64,000 bases of DNA from contig NC_058159.1 of the NCBI RefSeq assembly GCF_020080835.1, positions 5,518,001 through 5,582,000 on the forward strand, given 5' to 3'. This DNA is from Cotesia glomerata (taxonomy: Eukaryota; Arthropoda; Insecta; Hymenoptera; Braconidae). A model generated the notes under the pieces. It searched no databases and was not told the origin of the DNA. It worked only from the letters and a program-made list of their open reading frames with translations. How positions within the stretch are numbered: position 1 is the stretch's first letter; the number at the start of each line of letters is the position of its first letter. Made by a program: the position numbers and the translations under genes. Below are positions 35,361 to 47,705 of the stretch, one piece after another.

Positions 35361-38300
35361 GCAGTTTTTCGTAGTCCAAAAACTATCGAAAAGGATGGAT
35401 TATATAAAATTCTACATCCTTTTATCGGCACAGGATTATTAACAGCTCCTGGTAAGCGCACACTAACAATAAATATGAAAATTAAGTTAGCCGACATCTA
35501 AAAATTGTTATAATTTTTTTTATTGAAAAAATTATTCAAAAAAAATTTCATTTGTAAAAAACTTAAAATGCAATTTTTAAAAAATATTTTTTTGTTCCAA
35601 TTTCATAAATGAAAAAAAAATTAAAAAATTAAAAACGTCGGCTAACTTTAATATTATAGGATAAATACAATATTTGAAATGAAACTGAAGTTGGCAGACA
35701 TCTAACAATTTTTTAGATTTTTATAACAATTAAATTATTATGATAAAAAATTTAATAAGGAATTCTTCATGCATAAATTTAAAAAAGTTATAAATGTAAA
35801 TTTTTTTAATAATGAATTTTTAACTTCCCGCTAAAAATCTCAGATTTTCAAAAATCGGGAAGTTATTGTTTTCACCCCGTTTTGCAAAAATCGAGTTTTC
35901 ATCAGATCTCGACGTTTGAAGGTCACAGGAAGCTTTCCTGACTATCCCCGCGAGGTTGTCACTATGTCTGTATGTATGTGTGTCTGTGTGTGTGTAAGTA
36001 TGTGAATCACTTATAACTTTTGAACGGTTGAACCGATTTCATCGCGGTTGGTGCCATTCGAAAGGGCTTCGCCGAACTTAGATTTCCTGAGAATTTGAAC
36101 CGATTCGGACCGATAGATTTTGAGAAATTTTGAAAAATCTCAAAAAAAATTAGAAAAAAATCATTTTTGAAAGTGGTTTTTTTGGAATATCTTTTAAACG
36201 GCTCGATCGATCAATTTCAAAAACTAATCAGCTCTTAACGTCAAAAAACCACGCCGATCGGCGCTAATTCGGTCAAAATCGGTTGATTCGTTCGAGAGAT
36301 AGCGTGAACGAAATAAAACCGAAAAAACTGTTTTTTTCACATAACTTCGTCATTTCTTCTCGGATCGTTTTTGATGATATAGAATAATTTCAGAGGTTAA
36401 AAAACCGCGTCGATTGCCGCCAAAAACGTGGAAATCGGTTGATTAGTTCGAGAGATATCCTCGACGAAATATTTGGAAATAAGGATTTTTTCAACATAAC
36501 TTCGACATTTTTTGGAATAACTTTCAAACAGCTCTACCGATCGATTCCAAAAACTAATCAGCTCTTAACATCATAAAACCACGTCGATTGCCACCAAGCT
36601 GGTCAAAATCGGTTGATTCGTTCGAGAGATATCGTGAACGAAAGAAAACCGAAAAAAGTGTTTTTTCAGAGTTACTCCGAAATTTCTAGTTTGACCAATT
36701 GCAACTTAGAAATGATTTATAAGACTTAAAAACTACGTAGAATGCCGCCAACCGCGTAAAAATCGGTTCATTCATTCAAAAGTTATTGCGGTATGAACAT
36801 TCAAAAAATAGTGTTCCATGAAACTTCTATCAGACTTTTGAGCTCAAAGAGCTCAAAAGCATAGAAAAGGTATCTTTTTGAGCTCGGAGAGCTTAAAACA
36901 ACACACAGATTGTACTTTTGAGCTCGAAGAGCTCAAAAAAGCGGCCAGGTATTAACGGAATTAGCGGGAAGTTGCAGGGATGGCCTTTAGGGTCAACCGT
37001 TTTCCTAATTTTTTTTTAAATTATCAGATGTTCTCTTACTCCAGTGTCATCATTTAAAAGTATTTTATAAAAATCAAAAATAAATAATGAATTTTATTAG
37101 CAAACAAATGGAAGATCCGTCGTAAATTGATAGTTCCAGCTTTTCACCCAAAAATACTTGAATCCTTCGTGGGAGTGATGAATGAACAATCCAATATTTT
37201 GGTAAAAATTTTGGAATCCCAAATCAACAAGGATGAATTCGAATTGTTTCCTTATATATCACGTTGCACTCTCAACATAATTTGTGGTAACTATGTTGCT
37301 AAAATTGAAACTAAAATAAAAATTAAATGAAAATTTAAAAAATTTTAAAAATTTAGAAACAGCGATGGGAGTATCTGTAAATGTACAAACTAGCAGAGAT
37401 TCGACTTATGTACAAGCACTTAACAGGTAATTATTACTGACCCGAAAATCAGAATAAGTTAGATTTAGATCAACTTAATTTAATAATAATAAAAATTTAA
37501 TTATTAAGACTTAAAGCAATATTTGCCCACCGAATGCTGAAAATATGGTTGCACTTTGATATAATTTTCAACTTAACAAAATTATCAAAAGTCCACAAAG
37601 ATTGCATAAATTTTTTGCATAATCATACAAATAACGTTATCGAAAAAAAACGAAAACTATTTTCTGAAATAAAAAATAGTGAAGATGATGTTACGCAAAC
37701 GGGTGGGTCTAAAAGAAAAATTTATTTGGACTTATTAATGGAAATGTCAAACGAAGGATCAAAACTTACAAACGAAGACCTAAGAGATGAAGTCACTACT
37801 CTGATAACTGCTGCTAATGATACAACTGCAATTGCCAATACGTTTTTTATTTACATGCTTGCTAACTTTCCAGATGTACAATTAAGTTTTGAATAATTGT
37901 TTTATAATTTTATAGCACTAAAAATAGTTTAATAAAAAAATCATTAGTGGAATTTTCTTAAAGCATTTTTATTATTTTAATTTATTATGATACTGCATTT
38001 AGCTGACAGCTGTTAATTTTTTTAATTTTTGTAACAAACCAATTATAATAAAAAAAATGCTTTTAAAAATTTCCATTAATAATTTTTTTTTAATTTTTAT
38101 AAAATGATTGTTTTTATTAAATTTTTTCCATGAAAATTAATTTACCAGATATTTAATGATTTTAAGAATTTTTGTTTTATATAAATTTTGGAAAAAAATA
38201 TGGAAAAAAAATTGACATGTAGAAATTTTAAAAAATTAGAAATGCAATTTTTTAGAAATAATTTTTTGGAATAAATTTTTTAAATGTTGTGACTGCCAAC

Positions 38301-39925
38301 TTTAATGTCATATTTTTTTCACATTAATTTCATTGCTATAAATTTATTAAAAATTTTCTAATGTCATTTAACTTCAGTTTCTTCATTCAATTGATTTGTT
38401 ATAAAAGTTTAAAAAATTGAAGATAGCTGCCAGCTATCTTCAGTATCATAAATTTTAATTATCCTTGAACTCCACTTGTGATTATATAAACTTACAAAAT
38501 CATAACATCAAAGTTAATAGCCACTTGATAATTTTCTAATTTTATTTAATGTATAAATTTTTTTTGAAAAATTATTTATAAAAAATTGCATTTATAATTT
38601 TTTAAAATTTCTACATGTCAGCATTTTTTTTTCATTCTTTCTGCTATGATTTATTTGTTTTAAAAAATTCTAAAATTTATTAAATATCTGCTAAATTGAT
38701 TTTTATTACAAAATCATAATGAAGTTAGCTGACAGCTGTCAATTTTTTAAAATTTTATAACAAATCAATTACAGTAAAAAAAGTTCAAAAAATACTTAAG
38801 TTATGCGACGTTTTTAATTTTTTGATTTTTTATTCATAATTAAATTAGAACAAAAAAATATTTTTTTAAAATTACACTTACAGTTTTTGAAGTTTTTTAC
38901 AAGTGAAAATTTTTTTTTATTTTTTTGAAATCATTTTTTCAATAAAAAAAAATTCTAAAAATTTTTAAATGTCGACTAACTTAATTTATAACACTAAAGT
39001 TAGCCGACATTTTTAAGTTTTTGATTTTTTTCAGTAATTAAATGAGAACAAAAAAATATTTTTTAAAAATTGCACTTTCAGTTTTTTAAGTTTTTTACAA
39101 ATGAAAGTTTAAAAAAAATTTTTTTGTAGTAATTTTTTCAATGAAAAAAAATTCTTAAAATTTCTAGATGTCGGCTAATTTAATTTTCATAAAATTCAGT
39201 GTTATACTTACAAATGTTAATTATTAAAATAAAGTTATCAGAAATTTTTTTTATTTAATAAAATTAAAAAAAAATTCCACATGCAGAAAATTTGAAAAAC
39301 TATCCGTGCAGTTAAAAAAAAAAAATATTTTTTTATTTATAATTAAATTATTAAAAGAATTTTTTAATGTCTGCTATTTTTTTTTTTTTTTTTCTAGGAA
39401 AAATGCTACGAGGAGCTTGTGGAGATATTTGGTACCAAGACAAACGACAAAAAGGAAATAGAGATCAAAGATCTCAACCGAATGAAATATTTAGACCGAG
39501 TTATTAAAGAAACAATGCGACTTTTTCCTCCAGTACCAGTTTTGATCCGAGAAGTGAGCGATGATTTAGATATTGGAGGAGGATACACACTACCAAAAGG
39601 CACTGCTGCCATTTTATCAGTATCAAAACTTCATCGCTCTGCAAATTTCTGGGAGGATCCTCTTAGATTCAACCCTGATCGATTTTTAGCTGAACAGGTC
39701 GCACTACGGCATCCTTTTGCTTACGTTCCTTTCAGCGCAGGTCCTCGAGGGTGTATCGGCTGGAAATACGGAATGATGAGCATGAAAATACTCCTAGCTA
39801 CACTCATACGAAATTATGTTTTTATCAAAGACAAGCATGTCAGCATCGAGGATATTAAAGTCAATGCTGACATTTTTATTAAAACTTTTGAGCCTATTAG
39901 TGTCAAAATTAAACTCAGACAATAG
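31880..39925 (+). CDS. Cytochrome P450, CYP4 family, copy 3 (broken donor)
   Basis: Six exons by alignment to copy 2: 31880-32161, 35361-35451, 37101-37286, 37357-37426, 37509-37881 and 39398-39925 (stop included); about 509 aa if spliced as in the sisters. The anchor, PIIGNAH, WKIRRK, KETMR, FNPDRF and heme loop FSAGPRGCIG are all present. Two defects: the last intron begins TTAAGT instead of GTAAGT (G to T at 37882), and the I-helix reads TAANDTT, with Ala replacing the conserved Gly. Read through, translation would stop 15 bases on, before ExxR and heme loop. A cryptic in-frame GTACAA donor at 37876 would drop only Val-Gln and could rescue the protein. Intron 1 is 3.2 kb because four elements are nested in it. 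The gene is either newly dying or uses the cryptic site. Confidence 0.85.
32889..34788. mobile_element. TA-flanked AGGTAAAGTACCCAGT element, third nesting level
   Basis: AGGTAAAGTACCCAGTACTT at the left and TACTGGGTACTTTACCT at the right, TA on both sides. It belongs to the family with AGGTAAAAG ends found at 7263, 39964, 42329, 51823 and 63747. The motif 'ACTTGAACA' or 'GTTCAACTACT' recurs inside. Interrupted by an AACTTCCCGC element. Confidence 0.8.
33198..34056 (-). mobile_element. AACTTCCCGC element, copy B, innermost nesting level
   Basis: In reverse orientation relative to copy A, it starts TTAGGAAAACGGTTGACCCT and ends TTTTCTTAGCGGGAAGTTAA. It is shorter than copy A, with fewer interior units. 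It interrupts the TA-flanked element. Confidence 0.75.
35820..37012 (+). mobile_element. AACTTCCCGC element, copy C
   Basis: It starts TTAACTTCCCGCTAAAAATC and ends GGGTCAACCGTTTTCCTAAT. The interior has about five degenerate units, each including 'GGTTGATTCGTTCGAGAGAT', plus a GAGCTC-rich palindromic stretch near 36840-36945. It occupies most of intron 2 of P450 copy 3. Confidence 0.8.
38993..39190. repeat. GTTAGCCGACAT-type MITE copy
   Basis: CTAAAGTTAGCCGACATTTT at the left and TAGATGTCGGCTAATTTAAT at the right, with another decayed copy directly to the left (38795-38990). It lies in intron 5 of P450 copy 3. Confidence 0.7.
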
Positions 39926-39963
39926 ATTTCATAGAAAAACTCTTTTTTTATCAAGAAATAATA

Positions 39964-40880
39964 AGGTAAAATAAATAATCCCTAATTATTGACACTATTA
40001 GAGACAAAGTTATGTTTGATTTTTTTTAAGCAATCAAATATCAATATCGCTGGTAATGTCTCAAGTAATATTTTTACTAATCAATTTCTTTTTTTAAATC
40101 ATAATCACTGATATTAATTAATTAATTTCAAATAATTAAATAGATTATCCGGATACACGAATTATTGACAGGTTAAAAAACTGATTGATCTAATTATTGA
40201 CATACCTTCACCCCAATTATTGACACCTACACTAAGCATGCCTAGAATCATCTGCTTATTTTTTATTTATTGATTAAGTAATCAATGCTTATTATTAAGT
40301 AATCAATTTTATTAAAGTTTATTAATAATAATTTCCATAAATGATTAAATACTTTTAAAAATATAAAAATTTATTTAAAAATAATTTATTGAATCAGGAA
40401 TTCAAACTCTTACAGTTAATTTTTTAAGTTAAACTTGAAAAAAGGCGTCATAGCGCTGTCGAATGGCTGTCAATATGAGATTCAACTTAAAAATTATCAA
40501 CTAGTTATTGACACCCATTATTTAAATATTATAAAGCATGCAATTAATTTCGATAATTCAATTTTATAAATTTTTCACATATTGTTAATTAAAAAAAAAA
40601 AAAAGATCATATTGTTAGATGAAGAAATTAATTTAAATTCGGCATTTAAAAAAAATGCTTTTCTAATCAAGTTTGATGAACTGATGCTAACTTTATTTTT
40701 TTTTTTTAATAATTAATATTTAATATTTTGAACTGGCAGTAATCTTTTTCAATTTTTTTATTAATTAGAATTTAATAAAAATTTATATAATAGTTATTCT
40801 TATTACAGATGATTAAATATATTTGAAAATAATTTAGGGTGTCAATATTTAGACCCTTGTCAATAATTGGGGCTTTTACA
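39964..40880. mobile_element. TA-flanked element of the AGGTAAAAG family, about 0.9 kb
   Basis: Left end AGGTAAAATAAATAATCCCT with ATTATTGACAC; right end GTCAATAATTGGGGCTTTTAC. The motif ATTGACAC recurs inside (about 39998, 40226, 40506). The last bases of the right end are diverged. No frame resembles a transposase. Confidence 0.65.
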
Positions 40881-41029
40881 TGATCTCTTTAAACTTAATT
40901 TTTTATTTAATTGGAGCCCATGGAAAGTTTTTTCTTTCTTCGAATTTTTAAGTATGTTAATTAAATTTATTTAAATTTATCTTAAAGAAATTTTTTTAGT
41001 TAATTAATTGGAACCAATGAACGATGATA

Positions 41030-41152
41030 AATTTATTATTATACGAAATTATGTTTAATTATATTATAAAAGACAAATATGTTAAGATCGAGGGCATTGA
41101 AATTACAGCCGAAATTTTTACTGTCTTTAACAGTGAAAATTAAACGTAGATC
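41030..41152 (+). pseudogene. CYP4 3'-exon relic
   Basis: The frame KDKYVKIEGIEITAEIFT, followed after a frameshift by TVKIKRRS, matches the C-terminal end of the neighbouring P450s (for example KDKHVNIEDIEIKAEVF and TIKIKRR in copy 1). ATACGAAATTATGTTT just before it also aligns with exon 6 of copy 3. Nothing of the heme loop or earlier exons remains, so this is the residue of a fourth tandem copy. Confidence 0.75.
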
Positions 41153-41701
41153 TAAATTAATTTTTGAGTATTTACTTAATATGATAACGACTGTATTTCT
41201 TGATCAGCGCCAAAAATTTCACCGACTTTTTCTTTAGATGGTTTTGTTTGTTATACTTCATTTATACTTTTAAAACTTTACTGTTGAATTCTTAAATTAA
41301 ATATTTGTAAATTCAAATTTAAAAATGTTTAATCTTGAAATTGTGAATTACTTTTTTGAACATAAAAAAATTTTTAAATGAAAAATTAATTACTTTAAAA
41401 ATTTTTTCTCAAGCACCTTGCATGAATTTAAAAGTAATTAAATTGTTGTAAAACAAATTAAGTAATTTACTACCAATTAAAGGCTGAATTAATATTAAAC
41501 TAATTAATCCTCGTCTGTAAAAATTAAACAAACAACATATTCTTGAGTAATAAAATATTTTACTTGTTAATTAATAAACTTAAAAATCATCAGTTTAATC
41601 GACAAAATTTAAAAATTGATTCCGTACATGCAACAATGTATAATATTTATTCGGTAAATCATTATCATTATAAACTGTATAAAAATAAAAATGTAAATAT
41701 A

Positions 41702-44700
41702 TTATTCAACAAGATAAGGACTGTCAAGTCCACCAGCACCAGCAATTATTCCACCTTCATCTTCTCCGAATGGTTTAGTGCGTAACACATGTCCTACTTC
41801 TTTATTTATTTTAATATTATTTTGATCCCTTGAATAAAAAAATTAGACAGTTAATGATAAATTTAATTTTAAAAAATAATGATAAAAAATACACTACCCA
41901 ATAATTATTCCATAAATTCCCAGCTCCGAAATAAGTTCTTGCAAACAATTTTTTTCATCATTGGGACCTAGAAGATAATTTTTCTCTCGTGGTGCATCAA
42001 CATACTCCATAAGAATATACCCAGTACGTGATTTAGAATTTTTCATCGACTCTAAAGATGTTCTGACATTTAATCCGTAAATATTGTTACCACCACCTTC
42101 CCGTTGCGGTTTCATCACAAATTTTTCTGGATTTGATATCGCTAATTCCACAGCTTGATCACCATTTTTGTCCTTAAATATAAGAATGTTAACCATAAAT
42201 TGCTTTATTATAATAATTAATGATAACTAGCATCCTGCAGTAACTATGTGAATTTCGAGATTAGCGGATTATGAATAAGAAAATTTTAGCTTAAGGATTT
42301 TTTGATATTTATAATTACACTATACATAAGGTAAAAGACCCAGTTACTGACACTGGCCTAGTTGTTTGACACTTGCATTTTATTCTAATTAAAAAAAATA
42401 AAATGTTCTGAAAAAATCAATTATCTTAAAATTTATAATTAAAAAATTATATTTATTAATTTATTAGAGTTGATTTTTTTTTTAATTAAAAGAAAATTGC
42501 AAGTATCAATAACTGAGTCTTTTACCTTAGTTTGAGTATTTTTTAAATAAATTTTAAAAATAATAGTGCTATCACAGGATCAATTAAAAATAATTTAATG
42601 GACAAATGTAACCGAACAAATTTATAGAGCCAAAAAACTATTAAAAACTCCTCTAAAAACTTGTCATAAAAATTGACTACTAAAAAATGTATAAAACCAA
42701 AAGGCACTAATTCTTGTCTCGACCTTTCTGATGATACCAAATTAAACTATAAAAATTCCTTTAAAAATAATATGCTCGTAACAAAATTTTCCTTACTCTC
42801 TCAATTATTTAAATCATAAATAACCATTTCATAAACATATACCCGTCACTAAATTTTTCTTAGTCTCTTAATTATATAAATTAATTTTTGACATATAACC
42901 GCATTCACGTGTACAAAACAAAAATAAATAAATAAAAAAATTTTGTTTATCGCGAAATTCGAATCTTTTTATAACTACTTTGAAAATTTATCATAATCTT
43001 GATAAATCTCACCGGATATACTGTAATATTTTTTGCAAATCTGTAAAATGTGAAATTGTTTTTCTTTTTTTCTTTCGTTTCTCTCGAATTTATAAACTAT
43101 ATATTTTCTTTATATTGTAATTTTATGGATGTATATTGCCGATTGGCGTCTTCTAAATAAATAAATAAATAAATAATACCCTTTGAACTGCCCTAATGGC
43201 TATGTAACAGCATACAGCATTACTTGGTAAATTAGCAACTAAATGGCGTTGAATATGTGCAATTGTTTAATTGTTATAATTATTACTAGTAGATCACCCC
43301 GGCTTAGCACGGGTATTTAACAAAAATTTTAAAATTAATTATTAGAAGGATCTAACGTTGAAAATTATAAATGAACTCTTTGAACACTTATAGAAAATTA
43401 CTACAAAATTTGGAGTCTGTAGGAGCTATAGTTTGAAAAATAAAAATTTTCATTGTTAATGCCTACTTCCACAACCCCCTTTGGGGTGATCTATCATAAA
43501 ATTTTTTCATAAACTATTTCTATATCTCTTACAGAAGATTCCTATCAAATTTGGAGTCGATAGGAGCTATATTTTAAAAACGGGAATTTTTCATTGTTAA
43601 CGCCTCCGCAAACACCTTTAAGGGAGGAATTTCTTAAAACCCGTTCTTAGCTGACATCTACATGGCAAAAGTAATATTCCTATAGGAACCTCTTATAATA
43701 ATATAGATTATCATTATTTTTTTTTCTTTTTATTTTTATCAATTGCTATTATTTTCTTGGGTTGCAGTTGCTAACACATCAATAGTCTTTTAATTTAGCA
43801 ATTTAACTACTACTACTATTGAATTACTATACTAGCTATGAGTCATCTTGTTATACATCATAAAATTTTTTAAATAAATAAATAGCATATGAAATATTGA
43901 AAAGGCACAAATTCATGTCTCGACCTTCCCAATGATACTAAATTTATTTAATTTAAAAAACCTATTTTATCATATAAATACATCGGAAACAAAATTTTCT
44001 TTATTCTCTTAATTTGATACTGTTATACATTAATCCATTAAGTACTATGAAAATCTTATGTACTTAACACACTATTGCATAACAGAGTTCAATTATATAG
44101 ATAAATAAATAATATACTTACAAAGTCTAAAGAATATAAACCAGCAAATACTTGACGTACGAGTGTAATTTCGTTTTCATTAAGAAAACGTTTTAATGCA
44201 TCAGGTTGCGCTAGAGCTTGTTGGACTTTTTTGGTGCCTGCTAAGTGATATTGTATCGATGGACATTTAATTGCCCGAGAACGTTCCATAAGTAAACGAA
44301 CTTTCCATACTTCTTGTGATGTATATGCCGATGATTCATAACCGGTACGATAATACACCACAGACACTAAATGATTTTCTCTATAAAAAAAATTTTTTAA
44401 GAAATAAATATTAAATAAATATTAATAAAAAAATTCTAACTTACACAAATAATTCTTTATTCGGTCTAAGCTGTGCCTGTTTAATTAATTCGTTAAACGT
44501 ACGCCTGATAACTTTTATTTCTGGATTAATATTATGAATCGCATGTTCAATAACTCGTTGATCGCAAATGTTATATGTTATCTCTTCAACGACGAATAAT
44601 ATCACAGATTCTTTATTATTGTAAATTTTCCATGCTTCGGTTAATCCACTCGCAAAGCCTACTGTTGAATTATTTTCTGGTATCTTTAAAAATTATAAAA

Positions 44701-47700
44701 AAAAAAATATTAATATGTTTTCTGGAATTTTAAAAATATAATTTTATTTTAAAGTTTACTAATACTCACATTTTTAATTTTATTCGCCTGACCTAGTTGT
44801 GACAGTACATATTTATGAAGTTTAGAAACAACTGGTGCTAATCCCGCAAAACTTGATGAAATTGTATTACATTCAATTTGTTTAATATTCAAATCACTGT
44901 TTAACAAATAATCCGATCTAAATAATCCCAAACTGTGTTCCTGTTGAATTATATAATTTATGACATATTATTTCAATTTATGGCACTAAAGTTGACAGAC
45001 ATTAAATTTTTTTTTTTAATTTTACAGCAATTTAATTATTATTAAAAAAATTCCACATGTGAAAATTATTAATAAAAATTTTTATCATTTTTAGTAGATT
45101 TCATAGAAATTGATCTTCATGACGGAACTTTTGAAAAATTTTGATATATTTCGACTCAGTTCATCAAACTGATTCACAAAATACATATGGTTCAAAAGTT
45201 TATATATATATATATATATAAGGTGTGCCAAAATGTAATTCCCGTGGAGAACCTTTTAAAATTGGAATTTTTAGTTCTGCTTTTAACAGGAGCTGCGTTT
45301 GGGCATTTCCTGATATATTTTGGTGTGAGACAATGTATTTGATTTTCATAGAATTTTTTAACAGAAGCTTAGTTTGGGTATTTCCGGTGAAAATTCAAAA
45401 TTTGGCCGGAAGTGCCCAATTAAATTTCCTGTTAAAAATCCTATAAATAATCAAATGAATTCTCTCAACCCGAAATATCTCAGGAAATGCCCAAACACAA
45501 CTGCTGTTAAAAGTGGAACTCAAAATTCCAATTTTAAAAGGTTCTCCACGGAAGTTACATTTTGGCACACCCTAATATATATATATATATGGGATATAAA
45601 GCGACTTGTCAGGACAATATTGTCTATAATTAGCAACGGATCTCTGCCAAACTCCACATACTTCTTCTACAGATAAATACCGAAGTCAAGTTCGAAGATG
45701 AGCTTAATTGGTCAAGTAATTTAGAAATGCCAGAATTTCAAAATTTTCAAAATCTTAAAAATACATATTTCTTCACTTTCTTGCTCGAATAACTTTTGAA
45801 TGGGATAATTTATTGAATCTTTGTAAATTGCATCTGAAGCTCTTTAAATAAGCTTCAATTTGAGTACTATATCATATGTGTAGTCTCAAAATTATGTCCT
45901 ATTCCGCTATGCCAATTATGAAACTTGCTGTTGCGCTAGTTTTTTATTTTTTTTTTCTGTATACAATCCTGGTAGTTTTTTTTTTCGATTCATTATGAAA
46001 TCTACTTTCATTTCGGCTGTCGAATAACCTTTTGATTTTTATTATAATTGATTTTTTATCAAATTAAAAAAAATTGACAGCTAACTTCCGTATCATTTTA
46101 ATTGTTAAATTAATTATTAAATATTTTACCTGTGCGTATCCTTCCTTGAAGACAATTTTGTACACATTAAATAATTCCATAGTGAATTCATCAGCCTTAA
46201 TGGTACTGTAATTAAATAATAACATTAAAGTTAGCAGTCACTTGATCATTTTTTAATTTTTATTTAACAAAAAAATTTATTCCAAAAAAATTGGATTTTT
46301 AATTTTATTAAATTTCTTCATGTCAACTTTTTTAGCCATAATTTATTTGTTAAAAAAATTATAAAATATCTGGTAAATTAATTTTCATAATTAAATATTA
46401 TTTATTAAATTAATTTTCAAAGCTAATAATTTAGTTATTAAAAAATGTATCAATAATTCAAATTAATAATTTTTTTGTATAAAATTTGACTTATCATTTT
46501 TTAATTGGTCTAAAAATACAAAGAACTGACGTATGTCTACTGAAGATACTAAAAAAATTAAAATAATTATTCAAATTACCTTTGTAAAGTTTCTGTAAGA
46601 AACTCATCATCATAAGCTACTTTATGCATTAACTTATTAATAGTAACTTGTATATTTTTAGCCTTATCAAATTCACATCTCGGAAAGCTCGTTGGTATCA
46701 GTGTGAATTTTGATATCTTCACACAATTACGATCGAAACGCTTGTTTGAATGCATTGAAATGCCTGAAAAAAAAAAATACGATTCAATTTGTATTAAATT
46801 GTATAATAGTAAAGTTAGCCGACGTTTTTAATTTTTTTCAATTATTAAATTAGAACTAAAAAATATTTTTTAAAAATTGCACTTATAGTTTTTCAAGTTT
46901 TTCGCAAATCAAAATTTTTTATGAAAATTAATTTAGCAGATATTTTATAATTTTAATAATTTTTTTTAACAATTAAATTATATCAAAGAAAATGAGAAAA
47001 AAAAATTGACATTTAGAAAATTAAATAAATAAAAAATGGAATTTTTTAGAAATAATTTTTCGGGGCGAATTTATTTATTAAAATTAAAAAATTATCAAGT
47101 GACTACTAAATTTAATGTCATATAATTTTTTCAATAAAAAAATTTTTAGATGTAGGCTAACTTAATTTTCATCGAAAATTGATGAAAATTAAGTTAACCG
47201 ACATCTAAAAATTTTTATAATTTTTTTTTTATTGAAAAAATTATTACAAATTAATAAAAAAAAAAAATTTCATTTGTAAAAAACTTGAAGGACTATAAGT
47301 ACAATTTTTAAAAAATATTTTTTTTTCTAATTTAATTATTAAAAAAAAATTAGAAAATTAAGTTAGCCGACACTTAAAAATTTTTTATTTTTTTATTAAT
47401 TAAAAATTAGAACTAAAAAACTATTTTTTGAAAATTCCACGTATAATTTTAAAAATTTTCTACATGTAAAAATTTTTATTTTAATTTTTTAAAAATCATT
47501 TTTCAACAAAATAAATTATTCAAATTTTTAAATGTCGGCTAATTTAATTTTCATTAATTTTCATGGCTAACTTTAGTATCATAGAAAATTGTCAATTAAA
47601 ATTATACTTACCATTTATCAAAGCGAAATCTTTAGCAACATCAACTATTTCTTCCAATTTCTTCTCTTCTAATGGCACATCAACACACAATTTAATAGAC

Positions 47701-47705
47701 TTCAT
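41702..47705 (-). CDS. Gss: Glutathione synthetase
   Basis: Eight exons on the minus strand: 47705-47612, 46763-46580, 46205-46130, 44940-44770, 44683-44445, 44380-44122, 42172-41898 and 41828-41702 (stop included), joining in frame to 474 aa, the same length as the human enzyme. It catalyses ATP-dependent ligation of gamma-glutamylcysteine and glycine, the last step of glutathione synthesis, in the cytosol as a homodimer. Diagnostic segments: FTLIPTSFPR near the N-terminus, IECNTISSSFAGL (substrate site), YYRTGYE with MERSRAIKCPSI, the HLAGTKKVQQALA helix, the glycine-rich ATP-grasp loop KPQREGGGN (362-370), and VLRTKPFGEDEGG near the C-terminus. Splice phases agree throughout. Introns carry many MITEs, and intron 6 also holds a non-LTR tail. 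The gene is divergent from Psi. Confidence 0.96.
42329..42527. mobile_element. 199-bp TA-flanked MITE of the AGGTAAAAG family
   Basis: AGGTAAAAGACCCAGTTACT and AACTGAGTCTTTTACCT are complementary, with TA on both sides. TGACAC follows the left end and TTGCAAGTATCAATAACTG precedes the right end. It lies in intron 6 of the glutathione synthetase gene. Confidence 0.85.
43020..43180 (+). mobile_element. Non-LTR 3' end with (AAAT)n tail
   Basis: TGTATATTGCCGATTGGCGT followed by CTTCTAAATAAATAAATAAA has the typical form of a non-LTR 3' terminus ending in simple repeats. No coding part remains. Its left border is unclear. It lies in glutathione synthetase intron 6. Confidence 0.5.
43290..43715. repeat. 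Dispersed repeat fragment with CCCCGGCTTAGCACGGG
   Basis: ATCACCCCGGCTTAGCACGG stands out from the AT-rich intron and is followed by two similar segments of about 125 bp, each containing 'AAATTTGGAGTC(T/G)(G/A)TAGGAGCTAT'. It is a short tandem duplication inside a repeat. Class unknown. Confidence 0.5.
45095..46045. repeat. About 0.95-kb dispersed repeat, TAGTAGATTTCATAGAAAT start
   Basis: It begins AGTAGATTTCATAGAAATTG, passes CTTCATGACGGAACTTTTGA and ATATGGTTCAAAAGTTTATA, then a short (TA)n, and ends ATGAAATCTACTTTCATTTC with GGCTGTCGAATA. A second copy occupies 57160-58190 with the same order of motifs. The outermost TAGATTTCAT and ATGAAATCTA are inverted. An unrelated TIR element (45221-45573) sits in its (TA)n. 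It lies in glutathione synthetase intron 3. Confidence 0.7.
45221..45573. mobile_element. 353-bp TIR element, AGGTGTGCCAAAATGTAA ends
   Basis: AGGTGTGCCAAAATGTAATT, followed by CCCGTGGAGAACCTTTTAAA, pairs with the right end TTACATTTTGGCACACCCT. The arms extend over about 60 bp and inner segments (TTTGGGCATTTCCTG and complement) pair too. It is inserted in a (TA)n tract, so the target duplication cannot be read. Confidence 0.8.
46810..47560. repeat. Run of GTTAGCCGACAT-type MITE copies
   Basis: At least three adjoining copies or half copies: AAAGTTAGCCGACGTTTTTA at 46810, AAGTTAACCGACATCTAAAA at about 47188, AAGTTAGCCGACACTTAAAA at about 47361, with complementary ATGTCGGCTAAT near 47530. They fill intron 1 of the glutathione synthetase gene. 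Confidence 0.65.
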
